A DNA stretch of 64,000 bases from Bettongia penicillata ogilbyi (GCA_023548195.1 JAJHZJ010000808.1:4631182-4695181); one strand, 5' to 3'; numbered from the stretch's first letter, positions 37,240 through 48,068 are shown. Program-made: numbers and translations. Notes: generated by a model from the letters alone, not told the origin.

Positions 37240-37485
37240 TAACCGGATATAGAGAGTAAGGCTGAGACCAGGTTAAGTTTAGTAAATAGGTGTAAGTCAT
37301 TTGAAGAACTGAGATGACGAAAGTGACATGTTATAAAGCTTAACCTAGACATAGACTGTAGGGCTGCCTGGAGAGAAGAAAAGGGAGGTGAGGAGAACAC
37401 ATGTGGGAGCTGTTGCAATAATCTGGGCATGTAAGGCAACAAGGATACGATGTAGGGCACTGTCAATGCAGAAGTTGTAGTGACA
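37240..37485 (-). repeat. Antisense L2 fragment
   Basis: 'gaaagtgacatgttataaag', 'gagctgttgcaataatctgg' and 'gcatgtaaggcaacaaggat' follow the antisense L2 order. Confidence 0.55.
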
Positions 37486-37560
37486 AAAGATCTAACCCTC
37501 AGCCTTGGGGCTTGCACATCTTGATCAGATTCCCAAAAATTCCATGGAATTATTTCAGGA

Positions 37561-37705
37561 CAGAGGTATCAAACAAGCTTCTGAAACACATTTCCACCAA
37601 GTGCTCAGGAAGCAGATGAAAATGTGATTGGGAAATATTAACAAAATAAATTAAAATATAATAGAACATACATGATGTTAATATGTGGTTTTCTAAGTCA
37701 GTATG
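37561..37705 (+). mobile_element. Truncated non-autonomous hAT element
   Basis: Left end 'agaggtatcaaacaagc'; body 'ttgggaaatattaacaaaat' and 'ttaatatgtggttttctaag'. It stops abruptly where an antisense SINE fragment begins, so its right third is missing. Confidence 0.72.
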
Positions 37706-37850
37706 GCACCTGGAAGTGGGCTCTGTTATTATCCCCATTTTTCAGTTAAAGAAACTAAAGCAGGCAAGTTTAAGTGACTTGCTCAGTCACACAGCTATTA
37801 AGCATCTGAGGCTGGATTTGCACTCAATCTACTACACCACCAACTGTCAT
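37706..37850 (-). repeat. Antisense SINE fragment
   Basis: 'gctctgttattatccccatt', 'gtgacttgctcagtcacaca', 'gaggctggatttgcactcaa', 'ctactacaccacc'. Confidence 0.75.
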
Positions 37851-37879
37851 AAAAGGAACACAGAGGGAAACCTTAGGTG

Positions 37880-38175
37880 TCAGGATTTGCTCTTTCAGGG
37901 CTCAGAACTGGTACCTGCCCCAGGAAGTCATCCCGGATTCCTTGAACTAAAAGGGATTTTCCCATTCTCTGGTCAAGGCTAAACCTGTCCTATACTTCTA
38001 ATCTGTAGTTTATCTCATTATCACTATTTCAGTCCCCTTTATCATCTTTACTGGACTGGAAGCCTCCTGAGGGCAGGGTGGATACAATTGTTCACCTTTT
38101 TCTCTCCAGCTCCTAGCCTCCATGCCCAGCCTACAGAAAGGCTGGCAGTGAAATTCTTATTGATAACTGTGTTCA
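37880..38175 (+). repeat. L2 LINE 3' end
   Basis: 'ggaagtcatcccggattcct', 'actggactggaagcctcctg', 'agggcagggtggatacaatt', 'cctagcctcc'. Confidence 0.7.
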
Positions 38176-39387
38176 GTAACTGCAAAATGGAGAACATCCT
38201 ATTAATAAAGAAGAATATTACAGTACCTTGGGGGGAAAATCATAAACAAACACAAAAAGAATTACAAAAAGATGTGTGAATTGATGTTAAGCAGGAACAT
38301 CAGAAGCACCACCACAACCACAAAGATGAAAACAAAGTCATTTCAGTGGCCCCTGAAATGGACAAAGCGATCACATTTCACAAACACATTTCTTGTCTGC
38401 TTGCTGTTGATTTGTTTGGTTCTAATACATTAAATATGAGTGATTTTATGTCAGATTTTATTCCCCATTTTATAAGCTTGCAAGGTTGTGTTGGTGGTTA
38501 TTAAATTTATTAAAAAAATGTTTTTAAAAAATAAAAGATTGTTAAATTGGATTCCTCAAATTTTCATGGAACAATTACATTTTTAAAATTTTAGTGATCT
38601 AATTTGACTAGGAATGACATGCAGTACTGGTTCCTTGAATTCGGTATGGTTTTAACAGTACGTACATACACTGCAGGGTTGTATCTCCCACTGCTGCCAG
38701 AGGAGGCTTGGTTAATACTAAGCTGGTTCACAAACAGGTAAGGAGAGTATGATGGTACGTAGTAGATAACCCAGGGGACAAAAGACCCGAATGCACAGAG
38801 CACCCTGCTCCTCCTAGTCTTGTGACCCCTTTGAGCTCCATCTCTCCTCCCACCCTCCCCTAGAAACCTTAAGGATTCCCCACTGTCTTTTGTTTCTTTT
38901 TAAGAAATTCCTCCAGTCCGGCAGTTAGTGGCACAGATGGATCCTCTGTAGGCCCTTTCTCCTGCAGCCCTTGCTGATGGCCCTAGTAAAAGACCTGATA
39001 GCAAAACAGATGATTTACCTGTAGCCTTTCTGTTTTATGCATCTCTTCCTCACCATCAATTTTATCTTTTAAAGCCCAGCATGTTTGCAGAAGTTCAAGG
39101 ACCTGTTCAGAAAGCCACCTGTTCCTATGGTAACCATTCCCTGAGCTTGGTTAGAAATTTCCCTGTGCTCAACAGGATCGGGAGGGATTTCCATCACATT
39201 CTTCTTTAGGAGAACCCTAGGAATATTTTGATTTAAATCAGGAATCAAAGGAGCATAAGTCAGGATGCTAATGCAATTCACATAATCTCCACTCAATCTA
39301 TCGCTTTTTAAGGCTCTTTGGACATGAAGATCCTATATTGATTCAGGGTTTGATGTGGAAATCTAACCCCATTGTCTTCAACTTTAG

Positions 39388-39664
39388 AGGCAGCTAAGTG
39401 ATAGCCCAGTGGACAGAGCTCTGGACCTGGAGTCAGGAAGACCTAACTTACTAGTGGGGTAACCCTGGGCAACTCAACCGTAAAAGGAAGATAAAAATAG
39501 CGACTATCATCCAGAGTTGTGAGGATCACATGAAATGATATTTGCAAAGCGCCCTGCGCACAGTAGGCATTTAACCCATTCTTCCTTCCCCTGCACACAG
39601 TAGGCACTTAATCCATTCTTTCTTCCCCTGCGCACAGTAGGCACTTAACCCATTCTTCCTTCCT
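39388..39664 (+). repeat. Sense tRNA-derived SINE ending in a tandem array
   Basis: Head 'ggcagctaagtgatagccca' with 'gtggacagagctctggacct' and 'ggagtcaggaagaccta'; tail 'tttgcaaagcgccctgcgca'. The tail is the source of the 37-bp array. Confidence 0.82.
39554..39664 (+). repeat. Three tandem copies of a 37-bp unit
   Basis: Units start at 39554, 39591 and 39628, each 'ctgcRcacagtaggcaYtta' followed by 'aYccattcttYcttccc'. Only a few substitutions separate them. Confidence 0.93.
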
Positions 39665-40049
39665 TCTGGAAAGGAGGAAAGAAGATAAGGAAAGAGAAAA
39701 TGGGAAAAGAAAAAGATGATGCCAATTTTAGAAATTCCTGAGTGCGATCATCTCCACCCCTCTCAAGAAGGTCCCACTCTCTTACTCAAAGGCCACTCAA
39801 CTGATCCGCATTTGCCATATAAAGAACTGAAAGCTCTTCCTACCTTCTCCATTAAGACAGTGAGATCATTAGTCAGCTAAAAAAGGTTATTAGGACAATC
39901 ATTTCTGAATTCTTACATTATGCAAATGACGAAAGCAGTAGGATGAAGATTTTGTAAGCCCAGAAGGGTGGAGCAGTGGGTGGTTAAGGAAGAGTTCTTG
40001 TGAATAAGATTTAGAGGTTTCACCGGACCCTCCCTCTCACTCATCAGGA

Positions 40050-40860
40050 GCCAACAGCATGACATGACAGTCTAAAATGCTAAATGCAATCATAAGGTGC
40101 ACCAAGAAGCACAGTGAAGTGTAACAAAGGAAGTGATAGCCAAGCCAAGCTCTGCTACAGTCAGACTCCATCTGGAATATTGTTCTCTGTTCCAGCAAAG
40201 ATACTGACAAGCTGTATAACCAAAATGGTAAGAGGTGATTCAACCATGAGGAGCAGGTGAAGAAACTAAGGAAGGTTAGCCTGGAGAACAGTAACTTAGA
40301 CAAGACAGGAAGGCTGATTAAGGGTAGAGAGTCAGTCTCCAGGAAGAGGAACTTATCTTGCTGGTTCCATGGGGCAAGGTTAGTAGTGCTCAATAGGCAC
40401 CGAAGTGGCACAATGGACAAAGAAACGGCCCTGGAGTCAGAACCTCTTACTGGGTTCAAATCCAGGCTTAGACCCTTAGACCCTCGGACAAACTTAACCC
40501 TATTTGCCTTAGTTTTCTCATCTGTAAAATGAACTGGAGAAGGAAATGCCAAACTAGTATCTTTGCCAAGAAAACCCCAAATGGGGTCAACAAGAGTAGA
40601 ACATGACTGAACAGTAACAAATCATAGTGGTGCTCAACAGACATTTCTCAGAGGCAGATTTAAGGTCACTGTAAATAGCAACTCAACAGAGCTACTCAAG
40701 AGTGGAGCAAGGCTGCCTTAGGAGGTAAAAGGTTCCTTCCTACTAGACCAGGACTCCGTCAAGGAAAACTTGAATGACTACTGGGGCTGCATGCTAGTGA
40801 GGGATTCCTGCATTGTTCCAGCTTTGATGTCCCTTCCAGTCTTGAGATTCTGCAAATCAG
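40050..40860 (+). repeat. CR1/L3-like LINE 3' region, split by a SINE
   Basis: Left to 40396: 'gaatattgttctctgttcca', 'aggttagcctggagaacagt'. Right from 40641: 'gcaaggctgccttaggaggt', 'ctccgtcaaggaaaacttga', 'tgctagtgagggattcctgc', ending 'gtcccttccagtcttgagat'. Collinear across the insertion. Confidence 0.7.
40397..40624 (+). repeat. tRNA-derived SINE in a CR1/L3 relic, with target duplication
   Basis: A-box-like 'agtggcacaatgg', B box GTTCAAATCC, 'tgaactggagaaggaaatgc', 'aaaaccccaaatggggtcaa'. Flanked by TAGTAGTGCTCAATAG (40381-40396) and TAGTGGTGCTCAACAG (40625-40640), 16 bp with two differences. Confidence 0.9.
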
Positions 40861-41129
40861 CACTGCCCATTGACATGCAAGAAGGACATGGATATGAGGG
40901 GCATATTGAAAGGAAACAGTCATATCTTGGGAAGGAATACTGAAATATGAGGTCACTATGGTTGCTACATCACACCTACTATGTGTTTACTTTGGGACAG
41001 CTGATATGGAACCATCAGAACTATAAAATACTATAAAATTATACAAAACTATATATAATATGAGGCAAGACGAAGGATTGGACAATTAAGAATGTAGAAA
41101 TTTTGATGAAAGAAGGTTTTTTCGCTCAC

Positions 41130-41190
41130 CTTGGCTTCTGGGTCACTGTTGATACTACATGAATCATCGTCGTCAGCTTGTGGGGCATGT
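41130..41190 (-). CDS. APBB2: APBB2 61-nt acidic linker exon before PTB1
   Basis: Starts after TTCCTTTATAG with one base finishing an Arg codon, then encodes HAPQADDDDSCSINSDPEAK and ends at AAG before GTGAGC. Phase is 2 in and 0 out. It carries the acidic DDDD cluster followed by the SINSDPEAK motif that leads straight into CFAVRSLGW of PTB1 in FE65 proteins. Together with the 86-nt and 63-nt exons it forms a cluster within 730 bp, isolated from the next exon by an intron of about 37 kb. An acidic run of this kind in FE65 proteins sits N-terminal to the first phosphotyrosine-binding domain; its exact role cannot be read from sequence. Confidence 0.94.
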
Positions 41191-41287
41191 CTATAAAGGA
41201 AGAGAAAGCATACTGGGTTCACCACCGTAAGTTCTAGCTACAGACATGGCTACAATACGGTTCAAGTAGAACCTTCTGTTACCCTAC
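41191..41287 (-). other. APBB2: APBB2 97-bp mini-intron
   Basis: GTAGGG donor and TTTATAG acceptor, 97 bp long, separating the 86-nt and 61-nt exons and interrupting an Arg codon (AG|A). It is close to the minimum size for mammalian introns and contains no repeat. Confidence 0.9.
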
Positions 41288-41373
41288 CTGAGTTTCAAAG
41301 ATGCATAGCGTAAGGTTGCTCCTTCAAACTCTTTTAAACTGGGATCTGGGTTAACTGTGGCTGCATGCAAATC
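41288..41373 (-). CDS. APBB2: APBB2 86-nt coding exon between WW and PTB1
   Basis: Begins with GAT after a strong pyrimidine tract and acceptor (CTTTCTCTCCTAG) and encodes DLHAATVNPDPSLKEFEGAT followed by LRYASLKL, then two bases (AG) of a split Arg codon before the donor GTAGGG. Phase is 0 in and 2 out. The following intron is only 97 bp and the Arg codon is completed by the first base of the next exon. The segment is the highly conserved linker shared by FE65 proteins just ahead of the acidic stretch. No frameshift or stop is present. Confidence 0.94.
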
Positions 41374-41794
41374 CTAGGAGAGAAAGCTGGAATTTAATAT
41401 TATAGAATTAAGTGCCCTTTCCACTACAAATACCTCTAATGGCAGATGGAAAAACCATCATCCCTGCATAGAAGCATATAGAATATGCTGAGCTAAGGTA
41501 GGCAAAGGCATGCAGAGGGTAGTCAGACTATTAGATGGTCATTCAGTGCAAGCACCTGGTTCTTATAACACATTTACCCTGTGGAATTCAGATTGAATTC
41601 ACTCAAAGAAGAAAAAATCAGACAAAGGCAACATGTTTGTGAGCTGGACATCCCTTGAAAGAACCCCAGTCATTCTATCCCTATAATACGAATGGTATTC
41701 ATGAAGAAGAAAATTATACAGCCACAGCCATGCAAAAAGAAAAAAAGAAAAAATATACAGTATTAAATGTTCTAAAATCTGACAATATACTTGC
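41374..41794 (-). other. APBB2: APBB2 GC-AG intron (421 bp)
   Basis: Begins GCAAGT and ends TCTCTCCTAG on the minus strand. No repeat is recognisable inside. A purine-rich run (AAGAAAAAAAGAAAAAA on the plus strand near 41738-41755) gives the transcript a pyrimidine-rich stretch about 40-55 nt downstream of the GC donor, where splicing regulators could bind (inference). Confidence 0.85.
41789..41794 (-). promoter_or_regulatory. APBB2: GC-type 5' splice site (GCAAGT) of the 63-nt APBB2 exon
   Basis: Reads AAG|GCAAGTAT on the minus strand. Apart from the C at +2, it fits U1 snRNA complementarity at -3 to +6, the usual signature of functional GC-AG introns. The intron it starts is 421 bp and ends with a strong acceptor at 41374. 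Confidence 0.88.
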
Positions 41795-41857
41795 CTTCCA
41801 AATGTCACTATTAATCTTTCCCCCATTCAGAACAGCAAAATCACTCCATGGCTGTTT
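41795..41857 (-). CDS. APBB2: APBB2 63-nt in-frame exon after the WW domain (GC donor)
   Basis: Exactly 21 codons, phase 0 at both ends, encoding KQPWSDFAVLNGGKINSDIW plus a final Lys, which links the WW domain to the region before PTB1. It joins the WW exon (ending ...TPENE) and the next exon (starting DLHAAT) without a frame change. The acceptor is ACATGTCTAG with a poor polypyrimidine tract, and the donor is AAG|GCAAGT, a GC rather than GT donor. The nearest GT, four bases further on, would shift the frame, so GC is the only sensible donor. A weak acceptor, a non-canonical donor and frame neutrality together suggest a regulated cassette exon. I recall human APBB2 isoforms that differ by about 21 residues but cannot verify that here. 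Confidence 0.92.
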
Positions 41858-43726
41858 CTAGACATGTAATTATTCACATAGGAAGAAGCACATTGATAAA
41901 ATAAAATTAAAAAAAAGAACAAAAAAAAAACACAAGACACTGTTGTTAGCATTGATATTCACGGGATGAGTTAGGGAACAGATCAACTCTAACTTAACTA
42001 GTTAGTCAATTCTAGAATGGCAACTGGAGAGGAATTTAACTAGAATGGGGGAGAAGGAAGGGGCAGGAGGGGAAAATGGTTCTACAACTCCTTACCAAAA
42101 CAAATGATTGGAACAAGGAAAAAGTCCACATGTATTAGAAACAGACAATGAAGGTATTTTCTAAATGTGATCTCGAAATCAAACACAATCAATGTTTCCG
42201 AGTATGAATGCTATAACTGTCTAAGCCTCCATCAAACTTTATAAAACAGAATTTTAATTGGAGAATAGGGTAGGCATTAATGATGAGACTTTTAAAATAT
42301 GCTGTAAAAGATTTGGCAACACTCAAAAAAAAGGAAACAGAATACTGAAGTCAACTTATTTTCACATTAAAGGAAGAAAAAAGACAATGAGGGGAAAAGG
42401 TGATTAGTAGGGTGAACAAACAGACTTCTCACTGCAGCTCAGTGCAACAAAAATAGCTGTAAATAATATAACGCAGCTTCCTTCAACTGATAAAAAGCAC
42501 TATCTTCATGCAATACAACAGGCTCTCATGGCTTAAAACATTTTTTGGTTATGAAATTATTTCCTTAGAGCACAGTACAAAGCAAAAAGCAATGGTTTGT
42601 CAGGAGAACTGTTAGGACAGCTGCTTCAGTCCCAACAGCTCCTTCCTTCTCAAATCTCAGAAACACCCAATGTTTTTGCCTTCCATTAAACTGAACAAAT
42701 ATACAGATGTTTTTTTCAAGACTTAATAGGAATAATGGAAAATAATAAAACCTGTGGATACCTTGATGAATTTGTACACCTTAAAATCCCCAGAACCAAA
42801 TTTGTCAAAAAAAAAAAAATCTACTTTATTAGGTGCTCAGTAAACAATTGAGCCTGTCTGATAAGGTTTTATTAAAATAAAAATGGAAATTCTTTCTTTT
42901 ATAGCATTAAAAATAACTATGATTAAAAATTTACAAGTCTATAGGAAACTGTGATTTTTTTTTTGAAAAAGGTACCGAAAGTTAAAACTGCTAAAATCAA
43001 CATTCCTTAATCTGAAGCAAGCATAAAATCAGAATCATATGGGATCTAACTCTTTTATCAGATTTGTACCATGCAATTCAACAAGCTTTATTTTTGTTTT
43101 TTAACTTTTCTTAAGTGCCCAGAATATGAAGCTCTTTAAAGCATGGGAGAATTCAGATTATTGTATTTATTTTCTGAAATGAACTCTCTAAAAAGGAGGG
43201 AGGGGGATGCAGGAAGGGGCAACTCACAAAGAGGAAATACCTTAAGTGTTCTGACATCATTGAGAAGCATTTACTGAACATTCAAATACTTTACTATGGC
43301 CTGAAAAATCTCAAAATTAATACTATTCTTTAAATAAGAAGATATTGAGATGTCAAAAATCTCATCATTTTTTAAATAGTGCCTTAAGCTGAATGTCAAA
43401 AGATTCACTGGACTTGGCAAGCAATGTGCTTTTGCAAAGAGGTAAAAATGAATGCAGTAATGATAACGTCAAAGACTAGCATGAAGAGCAAGATAGAGAG
43501 GAGAAAGGAAAGTTGTAGAAACAACAAAAAATTAAGGAGGTTAAGGGACTTGTCCAAGGTCATGCAGATAGTGTCAGAGGCATGATTTTAACCCACTTCC
43601 ACTAACTCCAGAGCCAGAACTCTTAGTTCTAAGGGTGATTTGGGGTGGGGAGAGATCTTGGAAGATGTATATCATTAGAAATAATTTCAAAGTTCTTTCC
43701 CTAAAAGAGGATGGGGAAGGAAAAAA

Positions 43727-43990
43727 CATCTATTAAGAATCTATCATATGCCAGGCACTATGCTAAGCGCTTTACAAATATTATCTTATTTGATTCTCAC
43801 AACAACCTTGGGGGGGAGGTGGGGTGGTCCTATTATGATCCCCATTTTACAAATGAGGAAACTGAGGCAAGCAGAAGTTAAATGATTTGCCCAGAGTCAC
43901 ATAGCTAAGATGTGAATGAGGCTGAATTTGAATTAGGTATTCTTGACCCTAGATTCAGTTCTCTATCCACTGTGCCATCTAGCTGCCTAA
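43727..43990 (-). repeat. CORE/MIR-type SINE, antisense, full length
   Basis: 'tatgccaggcactatgctaa', 'gcgctttacaaatattatct', 'aaatgaggaaactgaggcaa', 'atccactgtgccatctagct'. Confidence 0.9.
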
Positions 43991-45529
43991 TAATATAATT
44001 TATGACTTTTAGAATAGTACTGTGCATATGAAGGCCTCACACATACTTATATATAGACATGTATGCATACATACATGTATACACACAGACATACACTAGA
44101 TATATTTCTATAGTATTGATCACACAAGAATTAGTACTATAGTGAAGTGTGCCCCCCATACTGGATTCCCATCTGCTGCCAAAGACAATGTTATAATGAA
44201 ACTCTAGGGTGCTTTTCTATTAAGATTAATTTTTTTTCTTTTCAGGTCTTACAAGGGATTTCCATGAACCAAATTTACTCATTACTAGCACAATTCAGAA
44301 ATGTGGTTTAAAAAAAAAAGAAACGGTTGCTGAACTAACCTGGTAAACAGATTTGATAAATGTTTATGAATCTAAAAGTATCTTTCCTTCTATTCCTAGG
44401 GTTCAAGATTCTGCTAAAGCTTGAGAAAACCCTGCTCACAGTCTCCATGGCATAAGGTAGTATTTTCTGAATGCCGGGCTCAGCCATTGTAAATACCCAC
44501 AGCACAGGCACTATTCTATGGGACATTTCACTCATGCTAATATACTTCCTCCTTGACATCTTTTGGGATTCCTCACATTTTATTGGGTGAACACAGTAGT
44601 AGATCACATAAACATAATTCAGAGAAACAGTAAGAAGCAGTCTAGTGAATTTATTTGATTTCCTCTCAATAGGAGAGGCATAGAGGAGTAGTAAAATTAA
44701 AATGAACTTTGAATGAGGAAACAAGAGCCATGCATTTTAGGTTTCCCTCTACTCCTTACTCACTATATAAGTCTTATATATACCCCCATGTAAATAAGCT
44801 GCTGAAGTTTTCCAGAGCTCAGTTTCCTCATCTGAAAAGTGAAGAAGTTGAATTAGCTATTTTCTAAGGTCCTTCCAGCTCTATGATTTTAAAAACTCTA
44901 AGTAAACTGCCACTCGCATCTGGGCCATGAATCTTCTAGAAATGATGAAACAATAATCTTTAGGATGGCACACTGATATTGGAATTTCATATGCTATATC
45001 AGAAGGTGTCACCCATCTGTGACATAGGAAATCAATAGCTTTCATCCTTTCTAGTGCCTAGATCTAAGGGTACTTCCTAGGAGTACTTTGGAAACTTACT
45101 GAAGCACAATTTCAGGTTACTGGAATACCGTTATACATGTCAAGGTAAAAAAAAAAGCAAGGCTAAAGACATTTTATATGATTTTCTTTCTTTTCTGTTT
45201 CTAAAACTCATAATCCAAGTGGTTTAGGGGATCATTTCATACAAATGAGTTAGGGAAGAAATTTCAGCAACAAACATTTCATGTCCAGTTTATAAAACTT
45301 CCCAAAAATGCTTTTGAATGTGTAGTAGAAAAATCATCAACACTTTTTGAAAACGAACTTCTGAATATGAAATGTAGAACCATCATGTTGGCAATGAATC
45401 CTTGTGTCCAGTATTTCACTAAGCTTCAAAAACTCATGGAAATTTTAGAGTATATATTACCAGTGTGTCTTGCTTTAGAATTCAATTTCCCTCCTGACTT
45501 TTCCTATGCAGCTAGGGGCTGGACCTGGA

Positions 45530-45715
45530 GTCAGAAAGACTGAGTCAGGGCCCAGACACTTAAACCCAATCAGGATGAGTTTCCTCATCTGTAAAATGAG
45601 GATAACAGCGTCTACCTCACAAGGTTGTAAAGAGGATCCAATGAGATAAGATACGTAATACATTTTACAAACCTTCAAGTACTGTATAAATTCTAGCCAT
45701 TATTTCCCTCAAGTG
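45530..45715 (+). repeat. Sense MIR-type SINE
   Basis: 'ggacctggagtcagaaagac', 'gagtttcctcatctgtaaaa', 'tctacctcacaaggttgtaa', tail 'actgtataaattctagccat'. Confidence 0.82.
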
Positions 45716-46665
45716 ATTGAGTTTCTAGACAAGTTGTACAATGATACAAGTTAGAGATTATACAAATTAGATTCAGAAGAGAATGTCTTCTGTAATTACA
45801 ATCTAACCTTGCTGCCAAGGGAAGCTAGAGGATGCCCTTTTCTGGAAACTTCCCGAAAAACGTCAAACTTGTATGGTAGTAAAAAGATTCAGGACTCAGT
45901 CTAATAACACAAGGGTACTGGTGGTAGTGATTGCAAGCTTTTACTAAGACCTACTCTGTGCGGGGGTACTGTCCAAGGTGCTAGAAATATTAAAACAAAT
46001 AGTTTCTCTCCTCAAGGTTTTCTTGATTCCAAAACCATCTCTCCACTCACTATACTGCAATAAATACCTCTCTGAGTAGTATTTGAGTCATTTTCAAAGT
46101 ATGTATCATATATAGATTTAAAAAAAAATCTTCACATCTTTTCCTTAAAGACTAAACTGAAGTTGAACACTTAAAAGTTTATAATACTAAACATTATCGC
46201 CAAAATAGTTTCAGTTCTACCATTAAAAAATCCTCAGGATGTTTGATGTTTTAGTGAAAATTAGTCATTTGAAGAATCTTACGTGTCATTGCATTGACTG
46301 ATTCCATCCACTATCCCTGCCAACCAAAGGTTGATAAGGGTCACCATAAGCTAAGAAGCTTTATTTGGCATGTAAATATTTAATGCAGTTTGTATATGCG
46401 GAGTAAAATAATACTCTAGGGAAATAATCACTTTACTATACTCATTGTATCTGTTATGTTGCTTCACAAGACTAAGAGTCATAAGAACAAAAACTATGGA
46501 AAGTGGACAGTAATTTCATTCACAAAAAGGGAACACTATTCACACTTTAAATCCAATATATACTGTAACTAAAGCTTACCTCAATGACCTGTTTGGGTAG
46601 GAGCAACTGGTTAAAAGATATGTGCTATGTTATTGTCAATAGAATAAACTATTTAAAAGATTTAC

Positions 46666-46874
46666 CTCATTCTCTGGGGTGGGAGATGGAGTTACAGAAC
46701 TAAGGGACCCTTTTCTAGAGCCCTGAAGATCTGCTGGGATGGAGACAGGGCGTTCCCACTGAGTTGTTCCCGTTGGTATGTGCCAGTAATAAATCCCAGC
46801 AATATCACAGATTTTTTTCCATCCAGGTGGCAAATCTGGATCCGTTTGAAATGAATGATCACTCCATATGTCCG
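46666..46874 (-). CDS. APBB2: APBB2 (FE65-like 1) internal coding exon carrying the WW domain
   Basis: APBB2 is a cytoplasmic/nuclear adaptor that binds the tail of APP-family proteins through PTB domains and proline-rich partners such as Mena through its WW domain (family knowledge). The 209-nt exon starts after a TTCTACTTCCCAG acceptor with two bases of a split codon (phase 1), then encodes 69 residues and stops at GAG before GTAAAT (phase 0). It opens [18 protein letters not shown] and continues with the WW core: first Trp in PPGW, then [15 protein letters not shown] with the aromatic YYW strand and second Trp. A Ser/Thr/Pro-rich tail follows ([19 protein letters not shown]). APBB1 ends its WW core QWEPP; the [15 protein letters not shown] run here fits APBB2 better. 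An Ile precedes YYW, where I recall Thr in family members. The preceding N-terminal exon is not in the window. Identification is from memory of the family, not a search. Confidence 0.95.
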
Positions 46875-47684
46875 CTGGGAAGTAGAAGAAAACAAAAGAA
46901 GGTTTATTAAGAGGGGAAAAAACACATTATGTCCTTCCAGCTTTAGTAACAGTACAGGTAATATACCAGGTGTACATCTGGTAAACCTATAAACCTGGTA
47001 TCCAGAACAGAAACAACTTGTCATCTGAGGAAGACAAATCAGGTTAGAGAAAATATTTGAAGATAGAAGTCAAACCTGGAGAAACCTGGAGAAATAAGGA
47101 AAGGTGAAAAGCCATAAGATAGCACTTAAGATCTGGAAACATCTGTTTAACTGGAACCATCAAGAACTCAAGGTATTCCAAGTACAGGTAACATGTCAAT
47201 CACTACATAACTCAACAAAGTACAAGTCACACACACACATATATGTGTACTCACTTAGACTTGACACTGACTATTAAGACATAAAGCCAAAAGGGAGGTT
47301 TTCGTAATTAACTGAGTTTAAAATCAGGATCTTGTTGTTAGATATAATGAAACTGTAATACAACCATGGCCGTGCTGTGAGAAGCAGTTGGAATGTGAAA
47401 AATTTACAAGCCTTTACTTATTTTCAATGTAAATAAGACATTGAACTTTAGGGTGATAAAATCTTTTGACTGTTGACAACCATGCTAAGATATTCAGTTG
47501 TTACTGTTTTTCCTATACAGAAGAATACTGCACATACATATTACCTACTACATACAATTACATATTAATTTGCAAGTGTTCAGGGGGAAAGCAAGGTCTA
47601 TATGTTGTCAAAGCACAGTCACCTAGGAGAAACAGGCAGAGGGTTACAATGAGGGAAGCTATCATATCTTTGGAAAGGATGATG

Positions 47685-47960
47685 GAGTTGGAATCAGAGG
47701 GCCTGAGTTTGAGTTCCAGCACTGTAACTCATGATCTGGGTGACCTTAGGCAGATCATTTCACTTTTGTGGGACTGTTTCCTGATCAGAAAAAAATAAAA
47801 CTCAAGGAGGTCAGTTAGTCAACTAATATTTATTGATCACCTACTATGCGTCAGGCAATCTAAGAAGTATGGGGAATACAAGGTAGACAAAAGACAGTCC
47901 CTGACCTCTTGCGATGGACTAGATGACCCTCAAAACCATTCCAGCTGTAAATCTATGATC
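47685..47960 (+). repeat. Sense SINE with an internal antisense-type LINE piece
   Basis: 'gttggaatcagagggcctga' and 'gtgaccttaggcagatcatt' are the SINE start; 'ggactagatgaccctcaaaa' with 'ccattccagctgtaaatcta' its tail. Between about 47816 and 47905 lies 'tattgatcacctactatgcg', an L2-antisense-type start. Confidence 0.65.
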
Positions 47961-48068
47961 CTACAGTCCTGAATGCACAAATAATTTCATACCAGAAAAC
48001 AGCACTTTTCACAGCAGATGTATTTTGTGATATATCCAGTTGCATGTATTTTGGCAAAAGCCCCTAGT

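Larger units (their letters stand above)
41858..46665 (-). other. APBB2: APBB2 intron between WW exon and 63-nt exon (4808 bp)
   Basis: GT (GTAAAT) donor at 46665 and weak acceptor at 41858. Mostly unique AT-rich sequence with few repeats: a near-complete antisense CORE-SINE at about 43.73-43.99 kb, shorter SINE pieces at 43.54-43.64, 44.80-44.89 and 45.53-45.72 kb, and an antisense L2-like piece near 45.94-46.06 kb. 42.0-43.5, 44.1-44.8 and 46.1-46.6 kb hold nothing recognisable. Confidence 0.85.

Noticed and set aside
40037..40552. 171-codon minus-strand open frame
   Set aside because: It spans a CR1/L3 relic and an inserted SINE, so it is repeat-derived.
46636..46665. Continuation of the WW-exon frame past 46666
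   Set aside because: This is intron read-through after the GTAAAT donor; the true next codons are in the 63-nt exon.
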